In this document: positions 1-10,200 of the stretch, one piece after another
Layout: each line of letters opens with the position of its first letter
Numbering within the stretch: the first letter of the stretch is position 1
From: Lethocerus indicus
Taxonomy: Eukaryota > Arthropoda > Insecta > Hemiptera > Belostomatidae
Assembly (NCBI GenBank): GCA_019843655.1
Contig: JACDQD010000004.1
Coordinates: forward strand, 1,860,001 to 1,924,000
DNA length: 64,000 bases
Direction: 5' to 3'
Notes under the pieces: model-generated
Databases searched by the model: none
What the model was told of the DNA's origin: nothing
Seen by the model: the letters and a program-made list of their open reading frames with translations, nothing else
Program-made: the position numbers and the translations under genes

Positions 1-3000
1 GGTGCACAGTAAAACATTTCCAAGTTGAGAAACCCTAACTGAGACATGATTTACGGCTAAATGTGACTAAATTTCAGTGTACATAAAATCTGGAAAACGT
101 TGTTACCCAATTTATTTAGTTATATGTTCTAATGATTCTAAATTCTATTTATTCGGTCCTCTTAATTAAAATTCATCCGAGCGAAAGAGGGAACAAAACA
201 TTGTATTGCACTACAGACTTTGATATCTCGATTTTCCATTTTGTTTGGTATTTGCCTAGGCGGTAATATAGTTTCATCGGTGTTTTATCTATTACAAAAT
301 CCGTTGAAAAGTTGAATTATGTGAAAAAAGTTTCAATCCATTGTTTTGTTTTAATAATAGTAGTCTGGAGAGGAAATATTTCAGTTCTTCCTGTTCTGCC
401 GGCCTACACACGATAATATTAGAGGTTGAGTCACGCAGTACCTAATTATTCTTATTGGGTTCCACGTCGACTTTAGCAGCGCGTTTTGCGTTGGGGCAAT
501 TAATTTGCCGCCGCACTAAGGTGAGAGGCTTTATCCCGGTCAGAGACCGGGAATAATGTTCGCGACGACGCTTAAGTTTGCCAGCTACACAATCGGAATC
601 TCCAGGCAATTACACAAACTTCCCTCCCGCAGTTTGCGGCCAGATCCCAGTCAATTGCGATTAGTTTATAGGGCCGGTTCAGTTGTTGATTGATTGGCGC
701 TTTCAGTTTAGAGTTAATTTTCGTCATGGATTATGCTGCTTAGGACTTGAATGGATTGAAACGTTTGATCTCTTTTACCTTGGCCCTGAAATCAATTTAT
801 TATTACCTATTCCTTAACGTACTACCGATAGGTGAAATTCAGGTTTAAAACAATATTTTAATCGTGCCAATTTTTTAAAAAGTATTTTTCGTTGTACCCC
901 GATTCTTATTGAAGGAAAATTCATTTACCGACCGGTTACAATTTACTAATCACTTTCAAATGTGCCGGCTAAATGTGCCTTTATGTAGTCTGAGCGTTTC
1001 AATTTTATGCGTCGAACTGAGCCGAGGGCTGATCCCGGCGATTGTTCTGGGCCGCGGCCACATTTCAATTGGGATCCCCGCGGCCCGCCGTACGGGCGCT
1101 TTTCGCCATGGAAGCGCCATGAAAGTGCCGTGTTTAACGCTGTCCGCTGGACCCGGGGATTAGAAAATATCGGCGAATGGATCCCCCCCCCCCACGTTAA
1201 ACGGATTAAATTACGTTATTGTGCATTCCGCTCTGATCTTCGGCGGTACAGTTCGGCCGATTCGCTGATACCGTATTAATTCACTGTAGTCGTCTGAACG
1301 GCGTATCATCGCTTTTGTCCCGTGAAAGAGACGGGAGAAGATAGAAATACAATAACTTTATTCATCGAATAGCTCAGACGGGTTCGAAATCTTTTCAAAC
1401 GAGGAAATTTTTATGTTCACATTATATGACTGTGTATGCGACACATTTCAGATTTAGGCCGTTATAAATTTATACCGAAGCTTCGCATCGTTGTACGGTA
1501 ATTTCTTCTGCAGGGCGCACTAATGGAAATATAAAATTCGTCATTGAAATATCGTTCGGGGAAACATCCAAATTTTTACCCCCCCCCCCTTCTCCGGTCA
1601 GGGGTTCGGGGCCCTGGTGCAACACCGGCCACGGTACATTTTAAATCCCCCGGCCATATACATGTCAATTTTGTCAGTACCCCATGCATCTTTTTTAGTG
1701 CTCAACTTCGGAATAGGTAAACTTTCAAACGCGGGGGTGGATATCCTGGTGGGGTGGGGGTGGGGGTGGGGGTGAACCGTATTTTATGAGGGAAAGGCCA
1801 ACAAATAAATATGCCCCACAGGCCCCTTAATGCGTATACCCGCCGAGATTTCAAATATTGGCCCGCCAAGCATTTATCATTTAGTGGGCCGTTTCCAACC
1901 CCCCCCTCCTCCATTTTTAAATACTTATTTATTTAGGATAGGAGCTGTACAAAACTGTGGCGATATTAAAACTGTATTTAACTGAGAAATAAGAAAATAT
2001 ATCGTGTAATACATAAACGCTATTGGCGCTAGTATTTCAACGGGTATATAATGTAATAAAGGGGAATGTGATCTAATTCAAAATGTTGGCCCTACATAAA
2101 TAACTTTCGGTTGACCTACTTCGTCCGACTTCGAGTACCGGAGTCGTATTATCAACGAAGAAAGATCCTCTTTTTTTTTAATTCTTCTCTTCTTCCATTT
2201 AAAGTTCTTATTTGAGATTACAATTGTACAATATTTTTATTTTCTGTTAGTTGTTATTATAAAGTTCGTCCATTATAAACTGGGTCATACCGCCGTCTAC
2301 CTTTGTTCGATGATAAAAATTCGATTTGTATTCGTATTACGGTCGTCCCTGCAAGAAAAATTGGATGGAGCACCGCTTCGCTACTTGGACTGTTTTATCT
2401 TCGATTTATCTTAATCCCAGGTAATATAGTTCGAAAGTGGAGCTTTCCGATCGAGTTTTTTATCTCCGATTCCTTACCTTTGGCCCGATCGTCTCGTCGC
2501 GGAAAGGGGCTACGGCGGAGAAAGGGAAACCTTGATATGACGAAAGATGAAACCGGCGGCGGCCGATGGGAGTTTGTCCGTTGATTGGACGGGGCGTAAT
2601 CCCCGGGGAATCGAGTAATCCCGGCTGACGGTTGTCATCCTGCGGGACGGACGTTGTCCCTAATCCGGGCCCGGCTGCCTACTCAACCTCCGCCCCGTCC
2701 GCGGATAACCCACCGGATTCCTGGAACTCTTTCCCCATTGTTCGACGCTTACATTCGGCCGGTCGAACAGCTTGTTTTTCGGGTTTATTATTTTCGGATC
2801 GGTCGGATTTTATTGATTTGGCCACCGCCGAATTACTATCTGGGCTCCCCTACAGCATCTCTTGGAATGATCTTGATCCGATTTCAGCACGAATATTCTC
2901 GTATTCATCCGATGAGTTCAATACAGACTGTTTGTCCGTATTGTATTAGCCTAAATAGCGTGTGTTAATTAAAGTTCGAATAAAACATAAATAAAAAAGT

Positions 3001-3255
3001 TCACGTCATGTTCTGTCTCCGCTTGTTTGATATTTTTCTAGACCGGTTTTAGCTGCTCCCTACTATTTTAGTTTGAAGGATAGATTGGGTTTTGAAAGAA
3101 ATGGAAGAGCGACAAAATTAGATTACAACTATTTTTTACGTAATCCATTTTGAAAATGTTTATGAATTCATTGACCCCTCCTGTAAATAACTGTAGGTTT
3201 CTTGATGTCAAAGGTATCTGTTTGGGGATCTGCGTAATAAAAATGATTTTAGAAT
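1..3255. other. Non-coding stretch without a supported gene
   Basis: There are only short open frames with no recognisable domains. It contains a short hairpin at 531-556, 11-base C runs at 1183 and 1579, a G-quadruplex-type tract at 1751-1772, and an open frame at 2632 with a 2A-like motif described under findings. It is probably either intergenic or an upstream intron of the ADAM gene. Confidence 0.5.
1751..1772 (+). other. G-quadruplex-type motif
   Basis: Four G runs (4, 5, 5 and 5 bases) are separated by single T residues. This is a textbook G-quadruplex-forming pattern with one-base loops on the + strand. Confidence 0.8.
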
Positions 3256-3297
3256 ACCTATTTTGTGGTCTGCGAGGGGTTGGGATACCGTAGATTT
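3256..3297 (+). repeat. Dispersed 42-nt repeat, copy 1
   Basis: The 42 bases match 62294-62335 with only three substitutions. Both copies contain the stretch GGTCTGCGAGGGGTTGG. The similarity stops abruptly on both sides here, so this is a fragment of a repeat family whose fuller copy is at 62283-62444. Confidence 0.8.
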
Positions 3298-3928
3298 CCA
3301 GTTTTTCGGCTCCTCTCGTGAATTAATGATGGATAATGTAGTTTATTTATATTTCAATTGTGAGAGCAAGATTGTTCAGGCTCCACAATACAGTCTTCAT
3401 TTAATCGGCGATTAAATCGTCACGAAATAGCCATCTCGTAACGAATTGAATTTGTCATTTTCCGAACATTCGATCTACTGTTTTCGAATTAGTTCTAATA
3501 GTAACCAAAATACGCGAGGCCGGAGATAGGGGGGGTCACGTGACGGTCCCAGTCCTACACTCGGCTTATTTTGGTTGAGAGTGAGACGGATCCGGGTCCA
3601 AGATAACGTCCGCCCCTGGGAATGCCATATGTTTGAGATTAAGAGATGGGAACAACAACCGTAGCTTTCATTTTTGTTGGCTCCAATTTTTTTCAGAGCG
3701 TGAACAGTATATTTTTTATGGTAAAATTTTTGTATTAATAAAACGAGTTTATTGGACAACAAAAAAGGGGCTGGACAAAAACTGGGTTCGTACATATATT
3801 TTGTAGGGTCCCCTATGAAATTAATTCACTTTTAGTTTTGAATACGTATATTCTGATAATAATAATGTTTCAAAATGGGATGAAACTATATAATTAAGCA
3901 CAGAAATATGTGGGAAATAATTCTTACT

Positions 3929-3975
3929 CTTATTGCGATAATTAATTCCCCTTTCTCTACAGCTCTATTTTAACC
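3929..3975 (+). repeat. Short diverged direct repeat, copy 1
   Basis: These 47 bases, starting CTTATTGCGATAA and ending CTCTATTTTAACC, recur with a few changes and a 2-nt deletion at 4562-4606. The repeat family is not recognised. The second copy lies directly upstream of a Jockey fragment. Confidence 0.7.
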
Positions 3976-4561
3976 GATGTGACGGTATAGACCATTCAAA
4001 ATCCAAACATTTTGATGACATTCAACATACCCAAATTTTACGTGCCCAAATAGGAAATAGTTTTTCCTGTTGAAAATGCCGGTTTTTCCCCGAATTGTGG
4101 TTAACAGGGCTTGCCGTTGTTTGAGAAGAAACCGAGAGGCCGGATAGGGGGTTGCATTTTTGGTCGGGAAAGTTGGTTGCAGAAGCATGGGCGGGCTTAG
4201 GGCCTGAAGGAAGAAAAGGGGTATTAAGGGGCGGCGGACAGGTATTAGGGTGGGGGGGGGAGGGAGACCCTACTCGTATCTCGCCCCAAACCCGCTCTCA
4301 ATTTACTCAGTGCGGTGTTTATTGTTGACGGGCACCGCCTCCGGGCGTATCCGCCGCCGCCTCCTCCGCCTCCTTACCGGCCCTGTTATCGCCCCCTTTC
4401 GACTTCGCCAGAGCTGTCATCTAATTTCCTCGCCGGATTTAAGATGAAAAAAAAACAACTCCCCGAGAGACAAAGTTTTGGGCCTATTTACGAAAACATT
4501 TATGGGATCCCCCTCCTACTCTTGGACGACTTCGGCTTCTTTAGAACATAATTTTTGCGCC

Positions 4562-4606
4562 CTTATTGCGATAAGTAATTCCCCCCTCTATAACTCTATT
4601 TTAACC
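4562..4606 (+). repeat. Short diverged direct repeat, copy 2
   Basis: This is the partner of 3929-3975, about 630 bp away in the same orientation. It ends 14 bases before the start of the Jockey-like fragment at about 4620. Confidence 0.7.
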
Positions 4607-4619
4607 TCTATAAACGATT

Positions 4620-4835
4620 AATTACTGTTGGGTTCCACCACGAGATTACAATCAAAGGTCCTTCGAACCATCCTTAAAGCTCCCTGTTATCACACCGTTC
4701 ACCACGACTTCCCGAAATCCCGGTTCCTAAACTTCCGTTCCAGACTTACTCCTCATCCTAATTTACTCTTTCTCTCTGTTGCGCGTCCCTTAAACGCCGC
4801 TGGCCCACAGAACCCAGTCGGTAAGTAGTGTCTCC
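4620..4835 (+). mobile_element. Jockey-like LINE, reverse transcriptase C-terminal remnant A
   Basis: The frame starting at 4628 reads LGSTTRLQSKVLRTILKAP, later SRFLNFRSRLTPHPN and PLNAAGPQNPVGK, then a stop. It is recognised as the far C-terminal region of Jockey-type reverse transcriptases: GSTTR, then QSKxLRxILxAPxY, HHDL, SRFxxFxSRLxxHPN and LNxxxP. Compared with the sister copy at 6690-7290 it has lost two internal blocks, one after GSTTR and one after HHDF, both in multiples of three so the frame stays open. The fingers/palm part and the endonuclease are absent. It is a dead, 5'-truncated LINE fragment, in the same orientation as the host gene. Confidence 0.8.
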
Positions 4836-5760
4836 TTTGTTCTAACCTAAATTATCGGTTTCGGTATTTGCAACAACCAATACTGTTCAGACGATGATCC
4901 GTCCCTTCGATAAATATCAATAGTAAAGTTGATTTCGGGAACGGGACGCGGTCTCGGTTCATTTTAGGGCGAAGTGCGCGAGTGTGTCGGGGGGTTGATT
5001 CGCAGTGAGGACGAAGCGGAGTGTTGTACAATGGTGGTGATGAACGGGGGGTTGTAGAGGGGGTTGTCTGTAGTACAAATACACGAAATACCACCCCCCG
5101 CCCCCAACCCTTCTCCATTAGGGAATGTTATGCCGTTCTATCTGTGTCTGGCCACCGTTGATTGCATTTATTGCATCGGCCTCCACCGACCGTCCCGTTT
5201 TTACCCAGTCTCCGACTTACCCGTTCGATTTGAATTTCAAATGCATTTTTCCGGTTGGTTGTATTAAATGGAATGTTTGCTGTGTCCGTTCCAACATCAT
5301 TCCTACCGCCCCCCTGGAGGTATGTCGGCCGTGGGTGCGTATATTGTTGGCGGTGAATGAATTTAAAACTCCCTTGCTCGCCCATTCTTCCGGTTTTGGT
5401 TTTTTGCTCTAAAAAAAGAAAATTGTTTGTTTCCACATTTCATATTTTAATCGTTTTTGTTTTACCCCTAACATCCATGTGACTAGTTTAATTTGCAAAA
5501 TCACACTCGAGGATCTATATTGTACCAACTATCATTCTTGTCATTTTTCATGGACCGGTTCCGGTTTCTCACCATTATCCGTAGGTTTCCGTTTGTAATA
5601 GAGTGTGGCATTATGGGCTGCGACTACCGACACTTTTACTGTACTATTACTATAGTGACCAGTAAATCTAGCAGGTGCCCTTGCTCCCTCTCCTCAAGAG
5701 TACATTAAACTATTATTTCACTATAAAATTAATTAATATAAAGTAAATGCGAGGATTTTC

Positions 5761-5995
5761 TATAGGGTGTCCCGAAATTAACGCAAGATTTGAATTTGCC
5801 ACCATTCTTGCAGTAAAGTTGGCAACCCTATTAAAAAAAAAACCATTTGACAGCCGATAGTTTAGGTTTAGTACAAATGGAGCGTTACACGATAGAACAA
5901 CGCGTTTTCATTGTTGAACAATATTTCAGAAATAATGAAGAGTTTGGCAGCCACTGTTCGATACAAATCTTGCGTTAATTTTGGGACACCCTATA
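5761..5995 (+). mobile_element. Internally deleted DUF4817-type DNA transposon (235 bp)
   Basis: The element has terminal inverted repeats of about 30 bp (5761-5792 and 5964-5995) starting TATAGGGTGTCCC. They differ by a single base over most of their length and carry TA at the outer edges, as in Tc1/mariner-type insertions. Between them an ATG at 5877 opens a transposase N-terminus, so the interior between that piece and the right repeat has been lost. The near identity of the two repeats suggests a fairly recent origin. Confidence 0.85.
5877..5978 (+). pseudogene. Truncated transposase N-terminus (DUF4817/HTH type)
   Basis: The 33-codon frame starts MERYTIEQRVFIVEQYFRNN, the helix-turn-helix N-terminus of a transposase family frequent in insects and spiders and often labelled DUF4817. 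Full-length members continue with a DNA-binding region and a DDE catalytic domain. Here the reading frame runs after NNEE through a deletion junction into the right inverted repeat, whose sequence supplies the last codons (IQILR) and the stop. No catalytic residues are present, so the product could at most be a DNA-binding fragment and the element needs an outside transposase to move. Confidence 0.8.
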
Positions 5996-6689
5996 GTATC
6001 GGTTATTAACGATTATGAGTTCAACCTACTTCCGTTTCAAAGCATAAATGTAGATGCGAACAAAGTTTTTATTGTTCTAGACAATGATTTTGGTGGCCGG
6101 TCTTTTTCGAAGTGGGGGGAGGGAGGGGGCCTGTGCCATATGGGCGTTAGCAATAAGATGTGGGCTTAATTTTAATTTTATCGCGCGGTCAGTATGCGGG
6201 CGACCCCAGTTAACCTGGACCCACCCTCACCCGGTTAGACTAATCAAGGGGGTGGGGGAGGGATAACGAAATTCCCGACACGAATTCTCAAAAGGGCAAC
6301 GGCACGTTCGCCCGAAATTGCCCGGATAACCTAACCGCGGCAAAATGTTAAAAGCGTTGTTAAAGGCTTTCGCTATATCAACTTTCTTGATCCCCCCGTG
6401 GGCCATATATTGTTTAACGGGATGACAATGATTAGTTTAATATATTCGGGAATTCGGTTCATATTTCTGGTTATTGAAATATATTTATGTTTCAAATTTT
6501 TTCAGGTATTTCTTGACGTTTCAAACGACGTTTTGTATATAACAAAAGTTGTGGTTCCAATATTTATATAAGAATTTTTTTATAATGACGCCGCACGGAC
6601 GTAAAGGTAGTTCAAAATACCAAAATAAACAGTTTCCGTGATGAACCAATTGATTCATAAACTGTAAATTAGGGTACATTAAACAATTT

Positions 6690-7290
6690 TAAAAAGATTA
6701 CTCCTTTATATCCGGGCTCCACCTCGACAAACGACTCACGTCGAATCCCCACACCCGACTCAAAAGAATCGACTTAAACAGAAAATTTGGACTCTTAAGG
6801 CCATTACTAAAACGGACATCGAAATTGACCTTAAGTAACAAACTGACAATATACAAAGCGATACTTAAACCGACACGGACATACGGTATAGAGCTATGGG
6901 GTTCCACCACAAGACATCCGACATCGCTCGCATCCAGAGATTTCAATCAAAAGACCTTCGCATCATCCTTAATGCTCCCACGTATGTTTCTAACCAGACA
7001 ATCCACCATGACCTCAACATACCCCGACAGTCGACGAAGTCGCAAAATCTCGGTTCATGAAGTTCCACTCCCGCCTTTCTCCTCATCCTAATCCACTCCT
7101 TCACTCCCTTTCCTCTCTTACTCATCCATTATCCCCCCACCACGACGGCTTAAACGCCGCTGGCCCAGAGATCATCTCGGGCAGTAGTTAAATCGTGTCA
7201 AAAGCGCCATCATCGGGTGGTTTCTTTATCGAGACAAACAGGTGAAAAATATACATGTATCAATTGCACATATAAAAAATGAAAAAAAAA
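6690..7290 (+). mobile_element. Jockey-like LINE, reverse transcriptase C-terminal remnant B and 3' tail
   Basis: From 6711 the frame reads SGLHLDKRLT, LKRIDLNRKFGLLRPLL, TLSNKLTIYKAILKP and TYGIELWGSTTR, which is the thumb and C-terminal region of Jockey-type reverse transcriptases. Near 6920 the match moves to a second frame (RIQRFQSKDLRIILNAPTYV, NQTIHHDLNIP). Near 7027 it moves to a third (VDEVAKSRFMKFHSRLSPHP, then DGLNAAGPE). There are thus at least two frameshifts. An A-rich stretch at about 7276-7290 (two A runs broken by TG) may be the 3' end. The copy is 5'-truncated and non-functional. It overlaps remnant A in content, so these are two separate insertions of related elements. Confidence 0.85.
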
Positions 7291-10200
7291 CCTTTATATC
7301 CACCACTGTTTTTATGGTTCCTCGCTTCTGAATTATGCGTTGAATTTGTAGCAGAATTCTGTGAAATTGAGTGGAATTACAAACATTAAGCGTGAGACTG
7401 TTTTATGGTGGCCGGACTGACTGTCTTATCTGGAACTATTGCCAACCGATAATAAGATGAGCGTCGAGCATTCGTGTACTTAATAGTTGTCTCCGGCCGG
7501 TTATCGTTTATCGGTTGACCTTTGCGGTCTGTTGAGGAAGTGCGGAGCTATTAGCTGGTGGGTTCTGGCGCCCCCCCCCCGTTAGGCGGCTTATAATAGG
7601 GCCGACCGACGTCCGTAATAGTGGGCTATCTGTCTCCCTCTATGGATTAGCGGGCGGAGCGGGATCCTCCGAACGTCGGGAGAAATGACCGAACAGCCCC
7701 TTTCCTTCAACAGATAATCCCGACACCCACCCCCTCCCGCCGCCTTTATAATTGAGAAACTTCAGGCCGCTCTTCGGAGATTAATTCCTACTAAAAGTCG
7801 GTGTATATCATGACGCGACGGCGTGGCGCCACTGTCGTAAATATTCATCGTTTAGGCCGTATTTCTCATCGTTACGGTGTTTCGAAACCGAATGTCTTAA
7901 AGAGAGCCCTGAATCTCCGTATGGACGCACGACGGCTGGCATATTCTTTATTGGCATAATGGCCTCTTCCTTTCGTCAATTTCATCCCGGACGAGTTGAC
8001 TGCGCGGCGCCCCTTAATTCAGAGTGTTGTTGACTTCATATTGAGGGACGGGGGAAATCGAATTATTGTAAATTCCCCAATTTGTAACCAATTACTTTAC
8101 GGTGGGGTTTCGTGTGGATTTAGTACAATAATGTATGAACTGAACGCGCTTGAATAATTGTAGGCCGGCGTCGCATTCCTTTCACGCTGTAGTACTCGGG
8201 CTCGCAATTTCACCCTTTTCACCTCTCTGAAAGAGAAAACCTTGAATATTTAATGTCCCGAGATAGACAAAAAAAAAGCGTGCGTTGTACACGCCCGGCA
8301 TTACTGGAATTGTATTGTTTGTGTGCGGTCATAAATCAAATTCTCTATCTCTTTATAGCATTATTTCTTAAGACATTTTTGTGGAAACACTTCCGTAATT
8401 ACATCTCTAATATCGCTCCAAGTTATTTCCGTCTGCATAAAAGATACAATCGTTCCATGAATCCTATCCCGACTGTATCTAAATAGAGGCAGGTCCGGAT
8501 TTGGATAAGTTTTTCTTTCCGAATCCCCCCCTAGAAACGGTAATTGCAGCTTATCCTCCCTCACGAGGAGTCCTCGTTTAAATCCTATTTTCGGTATATT
8601 TTCGGGACGCGAAATTAGCCGTCGGACACGACGCCCGTTGAATCGCCGATGGATAAATCCAGTTGTCCCTCCTCCTCCTCCTCCTCCTACTTCAGGGGTT
8701 TACATCGTCCCAGGGCTGAGTTTTCTATCGCTCTAATCAATTGAGTTTGTTTGTCGGACCGATTCGGGACCGGCTAGACGTTGAATACAAAGCTCCCTCC
8801 TTGTTAGTCTTCAGTTTAGAACTCGATAGCATCGGACGAATATTTACACTGCAGTGCAAAAGGGCTGCTGAGGGGTATATTCAGTATTTGCACGAAAATA
8901 AAGTTTCTACTACAATCGGAAGGTACGACATATATATCTCATATTCAAAAAGGAAATATATCGTAAATTTCTTTCAATAGTATTTATAACGCGCAATTGA
9001 TTACTAGTCTACGTCTTAAAATATTTCAAAGACGTATAATTGCGACTATAATGTGAGAAACCTTATTTATGAATACGTTATGCACTTTCCACGGATTGTG
9101 TATACTGGGTTCATAAACTATGAGCATGGATCAGATATTTCAAAATTGTTGCAGGTGTCTAGGAAATGTTTAAGACATAGATTTTTAACACGCATCGCCG
9201 GGATGAGTCACCTCTAATCTCCCCCGATATCTTAATCACAATCTTCTTTTATTTTTTAATTGTAAAATCGTCGTGTTAAAGGTTCCGGGAACACTGGTGT
9301 CTCGTGACGTTATTACAGGGTAGTAATTGTACTCCCCGTAGAACCGACGAAACGTTTATTAAAGAGATTTTCTCGGTTGGGGGGTAATTTGTGTCGGACA
9401 GGTGTTATCGGGCGGTTATTTATTCGTTATTTTGTTTTTTGCCCTCTACGAAACGTTTCCCCCCTCTCGCTCGATGTTTCGCCAGATACACAAGAGGGCT
9501 TGTCGGCGGACAGGGCTCTGTATCTTGCCCTTTAATTTAATTTAGTAGCATCTGGCCTACATCCATTAGGTGGCTCGGTTGTCAGCCCTCCCGGGATGAG
9601 GGGGAGGAGGAAGGGCTCCGTTTGCCCAAAAAAAGGCCTAACTAATTAGGACCGAGTCGTTTTGAAATGCTCGTCTTCCGCGGGGCCCCACTAAATATAA
9701 ATGTCGGACCGTGCTTTTTTTCATCTTCGACCCCCTCCCCCACAACCCCGTCAGCTTCGCAGCCCGTTTCCCTATAGGTCCAATTTATTTTGTGTACCCG
9801 CGCCTTACCCCCCTGTGTGCATTCCATTATTGGGCTTGCGTAAAAATTTCACACCGAATGTTATCCTCCGCTCACGATTTCGCACGTACAGCGACGCGAG
9901 GACTTTATGTTTGCAGACGCGACCTCCCCACCGTAGAAAGGTATAAAATACGCGGACAGTGCTGCTTAAAGTGGAAATTTTATAGTGTACATTTGACTTT
10001 TCCAGAAAGTACATATTTTCCTGTAAACGCTCTGTACGATTAAATTTTGTATTAGGTTGCATCCAGATTATAAAAATTAACCTTTTGCACATTAATAGCA
10101 TCAGTTCGGAAGGATGTTGTAAATTTTAACCCAGTAGGCTAGATTAAACATTGCAGAAGTACATCAGATTTATACGCGTGGAGATTTAAAGATACAAAAT

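Noticed and set aside
1365..1400. TAGCTCAGACGGGTTCGAAATC, resembling fused A and B boxes
   Set aside because: The two boxes are directly adjacent with no room for the anticodon arm, so this is not a tRNA gene.
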